64,000 bases of DNA from an uncultured Clostridia bacterium (GTDB lineage Bacteria > Bacillota > Clostridia > Christensenellales > CAG-138): contig CAKTYU010000006.1 in assembly GCA_934633985.1 (NCBI GenBank), positions 1 through 64,000 on the forward strand, read 5' to 3'. The first letter of the stretch is position 1, and every line of letters starts with the position of its first letter. A program made the position numbers and the translations under genes. Shown here piece after piece: positions 17,496-25,710 of this stretch. Under the pieces are notes generated by a model. That model searched no databases, was not told the DNA's origin, and saw nothing but the letters and a program-made list of their open reading frames with translations.

Positions 17496-17503
17496 CATAT
17501 AAT
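17496..17503 (+). promoter_or_regulatory. possible sigma-E -10 element upstream of yunB
   Basis: CATATAAT resembles the sigma-E -10 consensus CATACAAT. A TCAATA about 12 bp upstream could serve as a degenerate -35. yunB is a sigma-E regulon member in Bacillus, which makes this plausible but not proven. Confidence 0.35.
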
Positions 17504-17563
17504 GAATTAACAATCAGTTCATGTTTTTTGTGCCGGAGGGCAAATTTTAAAAGGAGCGGCGAT

Positions 17564-18262
17564 ATGGAAAGCTGTGGAGACGTATCCTCGAGGAAGCGCA
17601 ACAGGCCTCACATGAAAAAGCTATGCCTCGCCCTCGCGGCGCTTGCCGCCGTGGGCATGATATGGCTCGTCGTATCCGTAAACGACCGTATGCGCCCCGC
17701 CCTCGCAAGCCTTGCGGAGACCCGCATAAAATCCCTTGCCACGGACGCCATGAATCAGGCCATAAACGAAAGCCTGAACAGCGGCCCGGACTACGACCGC
17801 CTCATAACCTCATACGACAACGGCGAAAAGGTCTATATGCTCCAGGCCGATGCAAGGCGCATGAACCTGCTGGCCTCAGAGTGCTGCGCTGCGGCGCAAA
17901 GGCGCATAGCGCAGATCGGGGAGCAGGGGGTTTCACTGCCCCTCGGCACCGTATCCGGCATAACCTACCTCACCGGGCGCGGCCCCCGCATAAGGGTCAC
18001 CTTCACCCCGGCAGGCAGCGTATACAGCGAGTTTTGCTCCACCCTCTCATCCTCCGGCATAAACCAGTCCCTTTACAGGGTGAATCTCAGGCTCACCGCC
18101 AGCATAAGGCTCATAATGCCCGGCATATCCCGCAGCATAAAGGTAAGCTCCGAGGCGGCCATAGCCGAAAGCATAATCGTGGGCGAGGTGCCTCAGGTAT
18201 ACACCAACGTAGAAAGCACGGACGACATGCTAAACCTTGTTCCCACGGAGCCTTTGGATTGA
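17564..18262 (+). CDS. yunB: sporulation protein YunB
   Basis: 232 residues. A short basic N-terminus is followed by one membrane helix (about 20-42, LCLALAALAAVGMIWLVVSV) and the YunB extracytoplasmic domain. Recognisable parts are RPALASLAETRIKSLATDAM early and PLGTVSGITYLTGRGPRIRV, with the C-terminal VPQVYTN. YunB is a mother-cell sporulation protein needed for efficient spore formation. The frame is open from 17528, but AAAAGGAG sits before the ATG at 17564, which was chosen. It is divergent from the PBP operon. Confidence 0.9.
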   Translation: MESCGDVSSRKRNRPHMKKLCLALAALAAVGMIWLVVSVNDRMRPALASLAETRIKSLATDAMNQAINESLNSGPDYDRLITSYDNGEKVYMLQADARRMNLLASECCAAAQRRIAQIGEQGVSLPLGTVSGITYLTGRGPRIRVTFTPAGSVYSEFCSTLSSSGINQSLYRVNLRLTASIRLIMPGISRSIKVSSEAAIAESIIVGEVPQVYTNVESTDDMLNLVPTEPLD

Positions 18263-18302
18263 TTTTACATTTATACGTATGGCGCGCGGGACTCGCTCAT
18301 GG

Positions 18303-18308
18303 TATAAT
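18303..18308 (+). promoter_or_regulatory. -10 box placing transcription start at the ATG (leaderless candidate)
   Basis: TATAAT ends 6 bp before the ATG at 18315, so a start site 7 bp downstream falls on the A of ATG. No Shine-Dalgarno sequence lies between. No good -35 is seen. Confidence 0.4.
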
Positions 18309-18314
18309 TGTTCC

Positions 18315-19163
18315 ATGAAAAAGCTGATTGTTTTTGTGTTTACACTATGTATGCTGTTTGCATCGGCAGCGGCCAATGCGGAATCGCCCTCGCCCGCTCC
18401 CGACGTTACGCCCTCCCCCACGCCCGCCCCGAATCCTGTCATAACGCCTTACGCCGGCAGCGTGCCCGCGTTTTCCGGCCTTATAGGCATGAACTATTCC
18501 GGCGACGACGTGGTGCGCGTGCAGATACGCCTGCGTGATCTTTGCTACTTCAACTTCAAGCCCACCGGTATCTACCAGAGTATGACCGCCAACGCTGCAA
18601 AGGCTTTTCAGCTAAAGCACACCACCGACGACGGCGCGCCCATGATATCCGACGGCACCATAGGCGACCAGACCATGACCATACTCTTCCGCCACGGCGT
18701 GAGCAGGGCGGATATAGCAGCCCAAATACCCATAGGCACCAGCCAGGTCAAGGAGGGCGCAGTAAAGGGCGAGGCTATGGTATGGCGCGATGTTAAGGCA
18801 GCGCTTTCCGTGGGCAGTTCCTATCTGATCACCGATTATAATACCGGCGCCACCTTCTACCTCCAGTACACAGGCGGCGAAAACCACGCCGAGATGGAAA
18901 GCAGGGATTCCCAGAGCGCCGCCGCTGTGCGTGAGGTTTTCGGCGGCGAGTTCAACTTCTCCAAGCGGGCCGTCACCGTTTCCATAAACGGCAAGCAGAT
19001 AGCCGCGTCGCTTCAGGGCTGGCCCCACGGCAGCGACGCCCTCCCCTCCAACGACATGAACGGGCATATATGCCTTTACTTTGACGGAAGCCTTTCCCAC
19101 GTGGGCTCGCTGCCGGACGCAGAGCATCAGGAGCTCGTATACAGGGCCTCAGGCCAAAGCTGA
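18315..19163 (+). CDS. secreted PGB-domain protein with the same uncharacterised C-terminal domain
   Basis: 282 residues. Signal peptide 1-22 (MKKLIVFVFTLCMLFASAAA), then a Pro/Ser-rich linker, a PGB_1 domain about 55-125 (GDDVVRVQIRLRDLCYFNF), and a C-terminal domain about 145-280. That domain is homologous to the one in the 12671-13807 protein: GENHAEMES, RAVTVSINGKQIAAS, WPHGSD, NDMNGHICLYFDGSLSH and EHQELVYRA. Here the His two after the Cys is Tyr. The open frame extends upstream to 18237, overlapping yunB, but the signal peptide fixes the start at 18315. No ribosome site is present. Ends at a bidirectional terminator. Confidence 0.85.
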   Translation: MKKLIVFVFTLCMLFASAAANAESPSPAPDVTPSPTPAPNPVITPYAGSVPAFSGLIGMNYSGDDVVRVQIRLRDLCYFNFKPTGIYQSMTANAAKAFQLKHTTDDGAPMISDGTIGDQTMTILFRHGVSRADIAAQIPIGTSQVKEGAVKGEAMVWRDVKAALSVGSSYLITDYNTGATFYLQYTGGENHAEMESRDSQSAAAVREVFGGEFNFSKRAVTVSINGKQIAASLQGWPHGSDALPSNDMNGHICLYFDGSLSHVGSLPDAEHQELVYRASGQS

Positions 19164-19179
19164 TATTTGAGCACGCAAA

Positions 19180-19200
19180 AGCCGGGAGCATATCCCGGCT
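19180..19200. terminator. bidirectional terminator between the PGB gene and marR
   Basis: AGCCGGGA/TCCCGGCT arms with a 5-nt loop. CATTATTTT follows on plus and TTTTGCG on minus. The genes on either side converge here. Confidence 0.8.
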
Positions 19201-19212
19201 CATTATTTTGCG

Positions 19213-19683
19213 CTAATTCTTCAGGCCCGCCCTGGCGTCCAGCTCCTTGTTGAGTATATCGGCCGCCTTGTCTATCACAGCTATTTCCTCCGGCGTGAGC
19301 TGCTCCAATACCTTTCCGGTTATCGTCCTCACGTTTTCCTCCAGCATCTCGCTGTAAACGTAAAATTTTTCGGAGAGCTCAAGGTTGTATTCCCTGCCGT
19401 CCTCCTGTGAGGGCTGCCTTATTATATATCCCTTTTTCATCAGGGAATTGACCTTATATGTGGCGTTAGACTGGGATATTCCTATGAACCGGGCGAATTG
19501 CCCTATCGTCGGCCTGCCCAGGGCGTATATTATCTCAAGCGAAAAAACCTCCATGGCGCTCAGGCTCCCGTCCCTTTCCCTTACCCGGGTAAATATCTTG
19601 CGGTAAAATTCCAGCCTCAGCTTTTGGAAGGTTTTAAGCATTTTTTCCAGCATCATTTGAATCGCGGCCTCATATCCGGGCAA
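19213..19683 (-). CDS. MarR family transcriptional regulator
   Basis: 156 residues from TTG (19683); ATG at 19656 is an alternative start (147 residues). Winged helix at about 50-115: PTIGQFARFIGISQSNATYK is the recognition helix region and QEDGREYNLELSEK the wing. Flanking helices form the dimer interface. It is a cytoplasmic DNA-binding repressor or activator with unknown ligand. It lies downstream of spoIIID on the same strand with its own GATAAT-like element, so it may be separately transcribed. No obvious target gene is adjacent. Confidence 0.88.
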   Translation of the reverse strand: MPGYEAAIQMMLEKMLKTFQKLRLEFYRKIFTRVRERDGSLSAMEVFSLEIIYALGRPTIGQFARFIGISQSNATYKVNSLMKKGYIIRQPSQEDGREYNLELSEKFYVYSEMLEENVRTITGKVLEQLTPEEIAVIDKAADILNKELDARAGLKN

Positions 19684-19705
19684 AACGCCCTATTATCTTA
19701 GTGTA

Positions 19706-20008
19706 TCACATTAGGACTTTATCATTTTTTCCCCTTCCTGTCAACGCGGCCTTTTCCTCCCTCTTTTCCTTGTATTTCATATACGTTGCCATGCCGCCGC
19801 GCACATGCCGCTCCTCCTTGTTCTTTTGCAGCACCTCGCGCACCCGCTCCGCCGCATTGGGGTCGATATACCTGAGGCGCTCGCTCATGTCCTTGTGTAC
19901 CGTGGACTTGCTTATGCCGAACCTCCTTGCGGCCTGACGAACCGTAGCCCCGCTCTCGACTATATAATCCGCGACCTCCAATACCCTGTCCTCTATATAC
20001 TCATACAT
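19706..20008 (-). CDS. spoIIID: sporulation transcription factor SpoIIID
   Basis: 100 residues. Helix-turn-helix at about 20-45 (TVRQAARRFGISKSTVHKDM) followed by the basic C-terminal region RHVRGGMATYMKYK, both hallmarks of SpoIIID. It represses or activates mother-cell genes under sigma-E and helps the switch to sigma-K. The frame extends to 20080, but family length and the MYEYIEDRVLEVADYI start place the ATG at 20008, with GGTGGGG just upstream. Confidence 0.95.
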   Translation of the reverse strand: MYEYIEDRVLEVADYIVESGATVRQAARRFGISKSTVHKDMSERLRYIDPNAAERVREVLQKNKEERHVRGGMATYMKYKEKREEKAALTGRGKNDKVLM

Positions 20009-20120
20009 TTGGCCCCACCCCCAATATGCTTTGCTAAAGCTTATGAGCGGCACGCGCCATGTATGCGGACAGGGGTTCAATTATTTTCCGGCCGGATAGG
20101 GGCCGTCATTTTTTCGGCAT

Positions 20121-20151
20121 ATCAAAAGAAGGCCCTGGGGCCTTCCTTTGA
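20121..20151 (-). terminator. terminator downstream of ppdK
   Basis: Arms GAAGGCCC/GGGCCTTC (20128-20145), extended outward by ATCAAA/TTTGAT. TTTT follows on the minus strand. It lies 20 bp after the ppdK stop. Confidence 0.75.
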
Positions 20152-20170
20152 TCTTACTGCATTTACTGAA

Positions 20171-22804
20171 TTATTTGTTATCCTTTATGGCAGCCTGAGC
20201 TGCTGCGAGGCGGGCTATCGGCACGCGGAAGGGGGAGCAGGATACGTAGTCAAGGCCTACCTTATGGCAGAACTCGATGCTGGAGGGATCGCCGCCGTGC
20301 TCGCCGCAGATTCCCATGTGGATGTCGAAGCGGGTCTCGCGGCCCATCTTGGCAGCCATCTTTACCAGCTTGCCCACGCCCTTCTGGTCGAGCTTGGCAA
20401 AGGGGTCGTTCTCATAGATCTTCTTGTCGTAATAGGCGTTCAGGAACTTACCCGCGTCGTCACGGCTGAAGCCGAAGGTCATCTGAGTCAGGTCGTTTGT
20501 GCCAAAGGAGAAGAACTCCGCTTCCTTTGCGATCTCGTCGGCGGTTAGCGCCGCGCGGGGGATCTCTATCATAGTGCCGACCTTATAGTCCAGCTTGAAG
20601 CCTATCTTTTCCATCTCCTCGTTGGCGGTCTTGGTGACTATCGCCTTGACGTATGCGAGCTCCTTCGCATCGCCGATGAGGGGAATCATTATCTCGGGCA
20701 CAAGGTTCCACTCGGGGTGCTTCTTCTGCACGTTGATGGCTGCGCGGATGACCGCACGGGTCTGCATGGCAGCGATCTCGGGGAAGGTGACGGACAGGCG
20801 GCAGCCGCGATGGCCCATCATGGGGTTGAACTCGTGGAGGCTGGCGATGATGGCCTTTATCTGCTCGACGCTCTTGCCCTGAGTCCTTGCAAGCTGCTCG
20901 ATGTCCGCCTCATCGGTGGGAACGAACTCGTGGAGCGGGGGGTCCAGGAAGCGGATGGTCACGGGATAGCCGTCCATCGCCTCATAGATGCCCTCGAAGT
21001 CGCTCTGCTGCATGGGCAGGAGCTTTGCAAGGGCAGTCTCGCGCTCCTGAACGGTGTCGGAGCAGATCATCTCGCGGATGGCCTCTATGCGGTCGCCCTC
21101 GAAGAACATGTGCTCGGTACGGCAGAGGCCTATGCCCTCCGCGCCCAGCTCGCGTGCCTTCCTTGCGTCGTGGGGAGTATCGGCGTTGGTACGCACGCTG
21201 AGCTTGCGGTACTTGTCCGCCCAGCCCATGATGCGCCCGAATTCGCCGCTTATGGAAGCGTCAACGGTGGGTATTATGCCGTCGTATATGTTGCCGCTGG
21301 AGCCGTCAAAGCTGATCCAGTCGCCCTCGTGATAGGTCTTGCCGGAGAGGGTGAAGCACTTGTTCGCCTCGTCCATAACGATGGCGGAGCAGCCGGATAC
21401 GCAGCACTTGCCCATTCCGCGGGCTACTACCGCAGCGTGGCTGGTCATGCCGCCGCGCACCGTCAGTATGCCCTGCGCGGCCTTCATTCCCTCGATGTCC
21501 TCGGGGCTGGTCTCAAGGCGTACCAGTACGACCTTCTCGCCCTTCGCGGCCTCAGTCTTTGCGTCCTCGGCGGTAAATACAATCTTGCCGGTGGCTGCGC
21601 CGGGGGATGCGCCGAGAGCCTTGCCAATGACGTCCGCCTTCTTGGCTGCGGCGGCGTCAAACTGGGGATGGAGCAGGGTATCGAGAGTGCGGGGCTCTAT
21701 CATGGCCACCGCCTCCTGCTCACTTCTCATGCCCTCGTCCACCAGATCGCAGGCGATCTTCAGCGCGGCAGAGGCGGTGCGCTTGCCGTTGCGGGTCTGG
21801 AGCATATAGAGCTTCTGGTTCTCTACGGTGAACTCCATATCCTGCATATCGCGATAGTGCTGCTCCAGCGTATTGCAGACATTCTCAAACTGCTCGAACG
21901 CCTTGGGGAACTTCTCAGCCATCTCGCTTATGGGCATGGGAGTGCGGACGCCTGCCACCACGTCCTCGCCCTGGGCGTTGGTCAGGAACTCGCCGAACAG
22001 CTTCTTTTCGCCGGTGGCGGGGTTACGGGTGAACGCAACGCCTGTGCCGCAGTCGTCGCCCATGTTGCCGAAGGCCATCATCTGCACGTTTACAGCGGTG
22101 CCCCAGGAGTAAGGTATGTCGTTATCCCTGCGGTATACGTTGGCGCGGGGGTTGTCCCAGCTACGGAATACGGCCTTTATGGCATAGAGGAGCTGATCCT
22201 TGGGATCGTCGGGGAAATCCTTGCCTATCTTCTTCCTGTATTCGCCCTTGAACTGATAGGCGAGGGTCTTAAGATCCTCGGCGGTGAGCTCGGTGTCCAT
22301 GGTGATCCCGCGCTCCTCCTTGAGCTTATCTATAAGCTGCTCAAAGTACTTTTTGCCGACCTCCATAACGACGTCGGAATACATCTGTATAAAACGGCGG
22401 TAGCAGTCCCATGCCCAGCGGGGGTTGTTGGACTTCTTTGCTATTACCTCTACCACCTTCTCGTTAAGGCCCAGGTTGAGTATGGTATCCATCATGCCGG
22501 GCATGGAGGCCCTTGCGCCGGAGCGGACGGATACGAGCAGGGGGTTCTCGCTGTCGCCGAACTTCTTGCCGGTGATCTTCTCCAGCTTTCCGAGGTATTC
22601 GAATATCTCGGCTACGATATCCTCGTTGATCCACTTGCCGTCCTCATAGTACTGAGTGCAGGCTTCGGTGGTCACGGTAAATCCCGGAGGAACCGGCAGA
22701 CCCAGGCCGGTCATCTCAGCCAGGTTTGCGCCCTTGCCGCCCAACAGCTCCCGCATCTGGGCGTTGCCTTCGCTAAAAAGGTATACGTACTTCTTCTTAC
22801 TCAT
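20171..22804 (-). CDS. ppdK: pyruvate, phosphate dikinase
   Basis: 877 residues, full family length. Interconverts pyruvate, ATP and Pi with PEP, AMP and PPi, supporting PPi-linked glycolysis or gluconeogenesis in anaerobes. ATP-grasp start LLGGKGANLAEMTGLGLPVP; swivelling phosphohistidine domain GGMTSHAAVVARGMGKCC (about 455); PEP/pyruvate domain with GTNDLTQMTFGFSRDD and GICGEHGGDP near the C-terminus. GGAGGAAAC precedes the ATG. No PDRP regulatory kinase gene lies alongside. Monocistronic by its own promoter and terminator. Confidence 0.97.
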   Translation of the reverse strand: MSKKKYVYLFSEGNAQMRELLGGKGANLAEMTGLGLPVPPGFTVTTEACTQYYEDGKWINEDIVAEIFEYLGKLEKITGKKFGDSENPLLVSVRSGARASMPGMMDTILNLGLNEKVVEVIAKKSNNPRWAWDCYRRFIQMYSDVVMEVGKKYFEQLIDKLKEERGITMDTELTAEDLKTLAYQFKGEYRKKIGKDFPDDPKDQLLYAIKAVFRSWDNPRANVYRRDNDIPYSWGTAVNVQMMAFGNMGDDCGTGVAFTRNPATGEKKLFGEFLTNAQGEDVVAGVRTPMPISEMAEKFPKAFEQFENVCNTLEQHYRDMQDMEFTVENQKLYMLQTRNGKRTASAALKIACDLVDEGMRSEQEAVAMIEPRTLDTLLHPQFDAAAAKKADVIGKALGASPGAATGKIVFTAEDAKTEAAKGEKVVLVRLETSPEDIEGMKAAQGILTVRGGMTSHAAVVARGMGKCCVSGCSAIVMDEANKCFTLSGKTYHEGDWISFDGSSGNIYDGIIPTVDASISGEFGRIMGWADKYRKLSVRTNADTPHDARKARELGAEGIGLCRTEHMFFEGDRIEAIREMICSDTVQERETALAKLLPMQQSDFEGIYEAMDGYPVTIRFLDPPLHEFVPTDEADIEQLARTQGKSVEQIKAIIASLHEFNPMMGHRGCRLSVTFPEIAAMQTRAVIRAAINVQKKHPEWNLVPEIMIPLIGDAKELAYVKAIVTKTANEEMEKIGFKLDYKVGTMIEIPRAALTADEIAKEAEFFSFGTNDLTQMTFGFSRDDAGKFLNAYYDKKIYENDPFAKLDQKGVGKLVKMAAKMGRETRFDIHMGICGEHGGDPSSIEFCHKVGLDYVSCSPFRVPIARLAAAQAAIKDNK

Positions 22805-22886
22805 TTGTTTCCTCCATACTAAATTTTTATATTTATAATAATTTTGGGCAAAAATAACACCGCCTAATCATTTCAGGCAATATTAT

Positions 22887-22915
22887 ATTATACTCTTTTT
22901 TTCTTTAGGAAGCAA
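22887..22915 (-). promoter_or_regulatory. ppdK promoter
   Basis: Minus strand TTGCTT (22910-22915), 17-bp spacer rich in A, TATAAT (22887-22892), about 82 bp before the ATG. The leader holds a short GCCT/AGGC stem (22863-22879). Confidence 0.7.
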
Positions 22916-22993
22916 CAGAAAATATGACGATTTTGACGGAAAAATTGCATTTTTATTTGTTATTTATAAGACGATTGACGGTGTTTATGCATT

Positions 22994-23731
22994 TCATATA
23001 GTGCTTATGCTGTAAAAGGACTTCAATTTGCGTTCCAGAACGTGCTCTGCATAGCCGCCGACCGCGCCGCGCAGCTCAGCGCGCACCTTCTCGGGGAGCG
23101 CCGCCTTGTCCACCTCATCCTCCCGGAGAAGCAGCATCCGCCGCATGGCCTCCAGCGACAGGGGGCTTATACGCTTTGAGCCGCCCGTCATGCAGCCGCT
23201 GCAAATAGCCCCGCCCGCCTCCGGGTCAAAGCCCATGCGGACGTGGCCGCGGATATCCTGCCCGCAGCACGCGCAGGAGGTTATGGCCGGGGTATAGCCC
23301 AGCAGCGCCAAGCACTTGACGGTAAAGCATATAGCCAGATCCATGGGATCCTTATCTGTAAACGCCATGTAGCTGAGCGCATAGTATAACAGCTTTAGCA
23401 GTCCGCCGCTCCTTTCCCCCTCCGGTGCAAGGTCGTTCACCAGCTCCAGCGTGTGCATGCCGGCGGCAAACCTGTCCATATCCTGCCTCAGCGGGTAAAA
23501 GCTCTCCCGCACCTCGCAGGAATCCACGGTATATTTGCCCTGCCGCTCAAAAAGCACAAATTCGCCGTAGACAAAAAGCTCGGCGGCGCTTAAAAGGGGG
23601 CTGTTCTGCCTCCTGCACCCTCTTGCCGCCGCGCCTATGATGCCGTTATCCGTCATTATGTTCAGCATCCTGTCGCTGTCCCGATAATTCGCATAGCGGG
23701 TGACTATGCCCGCAACCTTCTTTGATGACAT
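22994..23731 (-). CDS. recO: DNA repair protein RecO
   Basis: 245 residues. Mediator loading RecA with RecR at gaps. N-terminal OB fold (VAGIVTRYANYRDSDRMLNI) and a helical domain with a zinc finger near 145-185 (CACCGQDI and CSGCMTGG). Lies in the era-recO neighbourhood conserved in Firmicutes. Confidence 0.93.
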   Translation of the reverse strand: MSSKKVAGIVTRYANYRDSDRMLNIMTDNGIIGAAARGCRRQNSPLLSAAELFVYGEFVLFERQGKYTVDSCEVRESFYPLRQDMDRFAAGMHTLELVNDLAPEGERSGGLLKLLYYALSYMAFTDKDPMDLAICFTVKCLALLGYTPAITSCACCGQDIRGHVRMGFDPEAGGAICSGCMTGGSKRISPLSLEAMRRMLLLREDEVDKAALPEKVRAELRGAVGGYAEHVLERKLKSFYSISTI

Positions 23732-23810
23732 ATTCGCCCACTCCTTCCATCAATTATCCGGCTTGCGATAAGGGCCGTATGCAGATACTAAGAAAAAACA
23801 GGATGGTCGC

Positions 23811-23945
23811 ATGATTATGAAGCAAAATGACGCCGGCAAAAACGCCGCTCTCTCCGCACACGGCTCCCCGTGGCAGAAATTCCTCCGCACGGGCAGCATT
23901 GAGGATTACCTCGCCTATAAGAAAAGCCTTGGGGAGCGGCCCTAA
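23811..23945 (+). CDS. YqzL-like small protein
   Basis: 44 residues starting MIMKQNDAGK. The C-terminal half, PWQKFLRTGSIEDYLAYKK, matches the YqzL family pattern W..F..TG.I..YL.YK. The start is at 23811 (ATG, with AGGATGG 4 nt upstream) or the ATG at 23817. In Bacillus yqzL lies between era and recO on the same strand; here it occupies the same slot but is on the opposite strand to both neighbours. Function of the family is unknown. The stop falls in the loop of a hairpin. Confidence 0.8.
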   Translation: MIMKQNDAGKNAALSAHGSPWQKFLRTGSIEDYLAYKKSLGERP

Positions 23946-23957
23946 GGCCGCCCCCAA
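23929..23957. terminator. hairpin ending era and yqzL-like gene
   Basis: GGGGaGCGGCC and GGCCGCCCCC arms with loop CTAA, which carries the yqzL-like stop. On minus it follows the era stop by 13 bp, with TTTT about 6 nt beyond the stem. It is the more standard terminator for era. Confidence 0.6.
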
Positions 23958-23969
23958 TATCCATAAGCT

Positions 23970-24866
23970 CTATTCGTAGCCCAGCTCCTTCATCACCGAG
24001 GCGCTGTTGCGCCAGTCGTTTTTCACCTTTACCCATAGCTGAAGGTTTACACGGGTTCCAAGCAGCCATTCCATGTCCCTTCGCGCCTCGCTGCCTATCT
24101 TTTTGAGCATACTTCCCTGACGGCCTATTATTATGCCCTTGTGACCCTCCCGCTCGCAGTATATGGTGGCCCACACGTCGTACATGCCGTCCTCCCTGAG
24201 CGCCATCCTGTCCACGCCGACGCCTATGCCGTGGGGGACCTCCTCCTTGAGCAGCGTAAGCGCTTTTTCGCGTATTATCTCGCCGCATATAACGCGCTCC
24301 GGCTGGTCGGTCACCATGTCCTCCGGAAAATACTGAGGGCCTTCCACAAGGCAGGCTTTAAGGGCCTCCTCCAGCTTGTCCATGCCCCTGCCCTCTGCGG
24401 CGGATATCTTTATTATTTCCTTTATAAAGCTCTCTTTTTCAAGGCGCTCCCTTGCGGTCTCGATATTGTCCAGCGTCGCCGCGTCCGCCTTGTTTATGGC
24501 GGCTATCACCGGCGCGCTGACTGTCCGCAGCTTTTCTATTATGGCCTCGTCCTTTTCGCGTATGCCGTTCACGGCGTCCACCATAAAGAGTATGGCCTCC
24601 ACCTCGTTGAGCGAATCGTACGCCACCTTTACCATATATTCGCCCAGCCTGTTCTTGGGCAGCGTAACGCCGGGCGTATCCAAAAATACTATCTGATACC
24701 CCTTGCGGCTTACTACCCCCATTATCCTGCTGCGGGTGGTCTGCGCCCGTTGGGAGACTATGGACACCTTCTGCCCCACGAAGCGGTTCATCAGCGTGCT
24801 TTTGCCTACGTTGGGGCTGCCTATTATGGTCACAAATCCGGAAAGGTACTTTGGTTCAGCCGTCAT
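23970..24866 (-). CDS. era: GTPase Era
   Basis: 298 residues. Binds 16S rRNA 3' end in 30S assembly. G1 IGSPNVGKSTLMNRF, G3 LDTPG, G4 NKAD; C-terminal KH domain with IIGRQGSMLKKIGSEARRD. Starts overlapping the cdd stop by 4 nt (ATGA). Part of the yqfC-to-era operon. Confidence 0.97.
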   Translation of the reverse strand: MTAEPKYLSGFVTIIGSPNVGKSTLMNRFVGQKVSIVSQRAQTTRSRIMGVVSRKGYQIVFLDTPGVTLPKNRLGEYMVKVAYDSLNEVEAILFMVDAVNGIREKDEAIIEKLRTVSAPVIAAINKADAATLDNIETARERLEKESFIKEIIKISAAEGRGMDKLEEALKACLVEGPQYFPEDMVTDQPERVICGEIIREKALTLLKEEVPHGIGVGVDRMALREDGMYDVWATIYCEREGHKGIIIGRQGSMLKKIGSEARRDMEWLLGTRVNLQLWVKVKNDWRNSASVMKELGYE

Positions 24867-25276
24867 TTGAGATTCCCCTCTGTAAAGGCCTCGGGCAGCA
24901 GCGCGCCAAGCTCCATCACCTTATACTTGCCCTCTTTGCTTGCACATATCACCGGCATATCCGGCGTGCAGAATTCGGCCAGCACCTGACGGCACACCCC
25001 GCAGGGCACGGCGTAATCGTCGCCGTCCCATACTATTGCCAGCGCGTCAAATTCGCGCTCCCCCTCGTATATCGCCTTGAACATGGCGGTGCGCTCGGCG
25101 CAGTTGGTGGGGGTATACGCGGCGTTTTCTATGTTGCAGCCGAGATAATAGGCGCCGTTCTTTGCCTTAAGGCAGGCGCCCACATGAAATTTTGAATAGG
25201 GCGCATACGCCCTTTCCCTCGCTTCATCCGCCATGCGTATCATGTTCTTTATTTCGTAATCGTGTATCTCGATCAT
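24863..25276 (-). CDS. cdd: cytidine deaminase
   Basis: 137 residues; deaminates cytidine and deoxycytidine for pyrimidine salvage. Zinc site CAERTAMFKA (Cys and catalytic Glu) and PCGVCRQVLAEF (two Cys). Tightly overlapped with ybeY (4 nt) and era. The dgkA gene that often precedes cdd in Firmicutes is missing. Confidence 0.96.
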   Translation of the reverse strand: MIEIHDYEIKNMIRMADEARERAYAPYSKFHVGACLKAKNGAYYLGCNIENAAYTPTNCAERTAMFKAIYEGEREFDALAIVWDGDDYAVPCGVCRQVLAEFCTPDMPVICASKEGKYKVMELGALLPEAFTEGNLK

Positions 25277-25710
25277 CTTTCCACCCCGATATAGTCAAGT
25301 ATTTCGTCCTGAAGGGCAAACATGCGCTTGGAATCCTCGTCTGTCATGTGGTCGTATCCGAGGAGGTGCAGCGTGCCGTGTACAGCCAGGAAGCTAAGCT
25401 CCCTCCTTACCGAATGTCCGTATTCCCGGGCTTGGGCTGCGGCCCTCGGATATGATATCACAAGATCTCCGAGGAACCCGTCCGGAGGCGCCAATATCTC
25501 CTCCCCCTCCTCCGAGGGGAAGCTTATCACGTCGGTGGGCCGGTCAACGCCGCGGTATTCCTTATTGATGCCGTGTATGGTCTCGTCGTCCACCACCGTT
25601 ACCGAAACGCTGCCCTCCCTTTGCTGTTTTTTCAGCGCGCCCTCTATGGCGGCCGATATTATGTCCGCCGCCTCATCGGGCGCATCTGTCTGTAGCTGTA
25701 TCTCCGTCAT
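25273..25710 (-). CDS. ybeY: endoribonuclease/rRNA maturation factor YbeY
   Basis: 145 residues from ATG 25710, behind GAGGAGG and AAGGA inside the end of the upstream gene. A longer frame to 25857 lies in the upstream coding region and was rejected. Zinc motif HGTLHLLGYDHMTDED (three His) and the early NKEYRGVDRPTDVISFP are diagnostic. Processes 16S rRNA ends. Confidence 0.96.
   Translation of the reverse strand: MTEIQLQTDAPDEAADIISAAIEGALKKQQREGSVSVTVVDDETIHGINKEYRGVDRPTDVISFPSEEGEEILAPPDGFLGDLVISYPRAAAQAREYGHSVRRELSFLAVHGTLHLLGYDHMTDEDSKRMFALQDEILDYIGVER

Noticed and set aside
20717..22822. 701-codon open frame on the plus strand antisense to ppdK
   Set aside because: It mirrors the strongly conserved ppdK and follows from GC-rich codon structure; no family motif, no ribosome site.
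23754..23957. 67-codon minus-strand frame between recO and era
   Set aside because: It overlaps the YqzL-like frame on the other strand, which has a clear family match.
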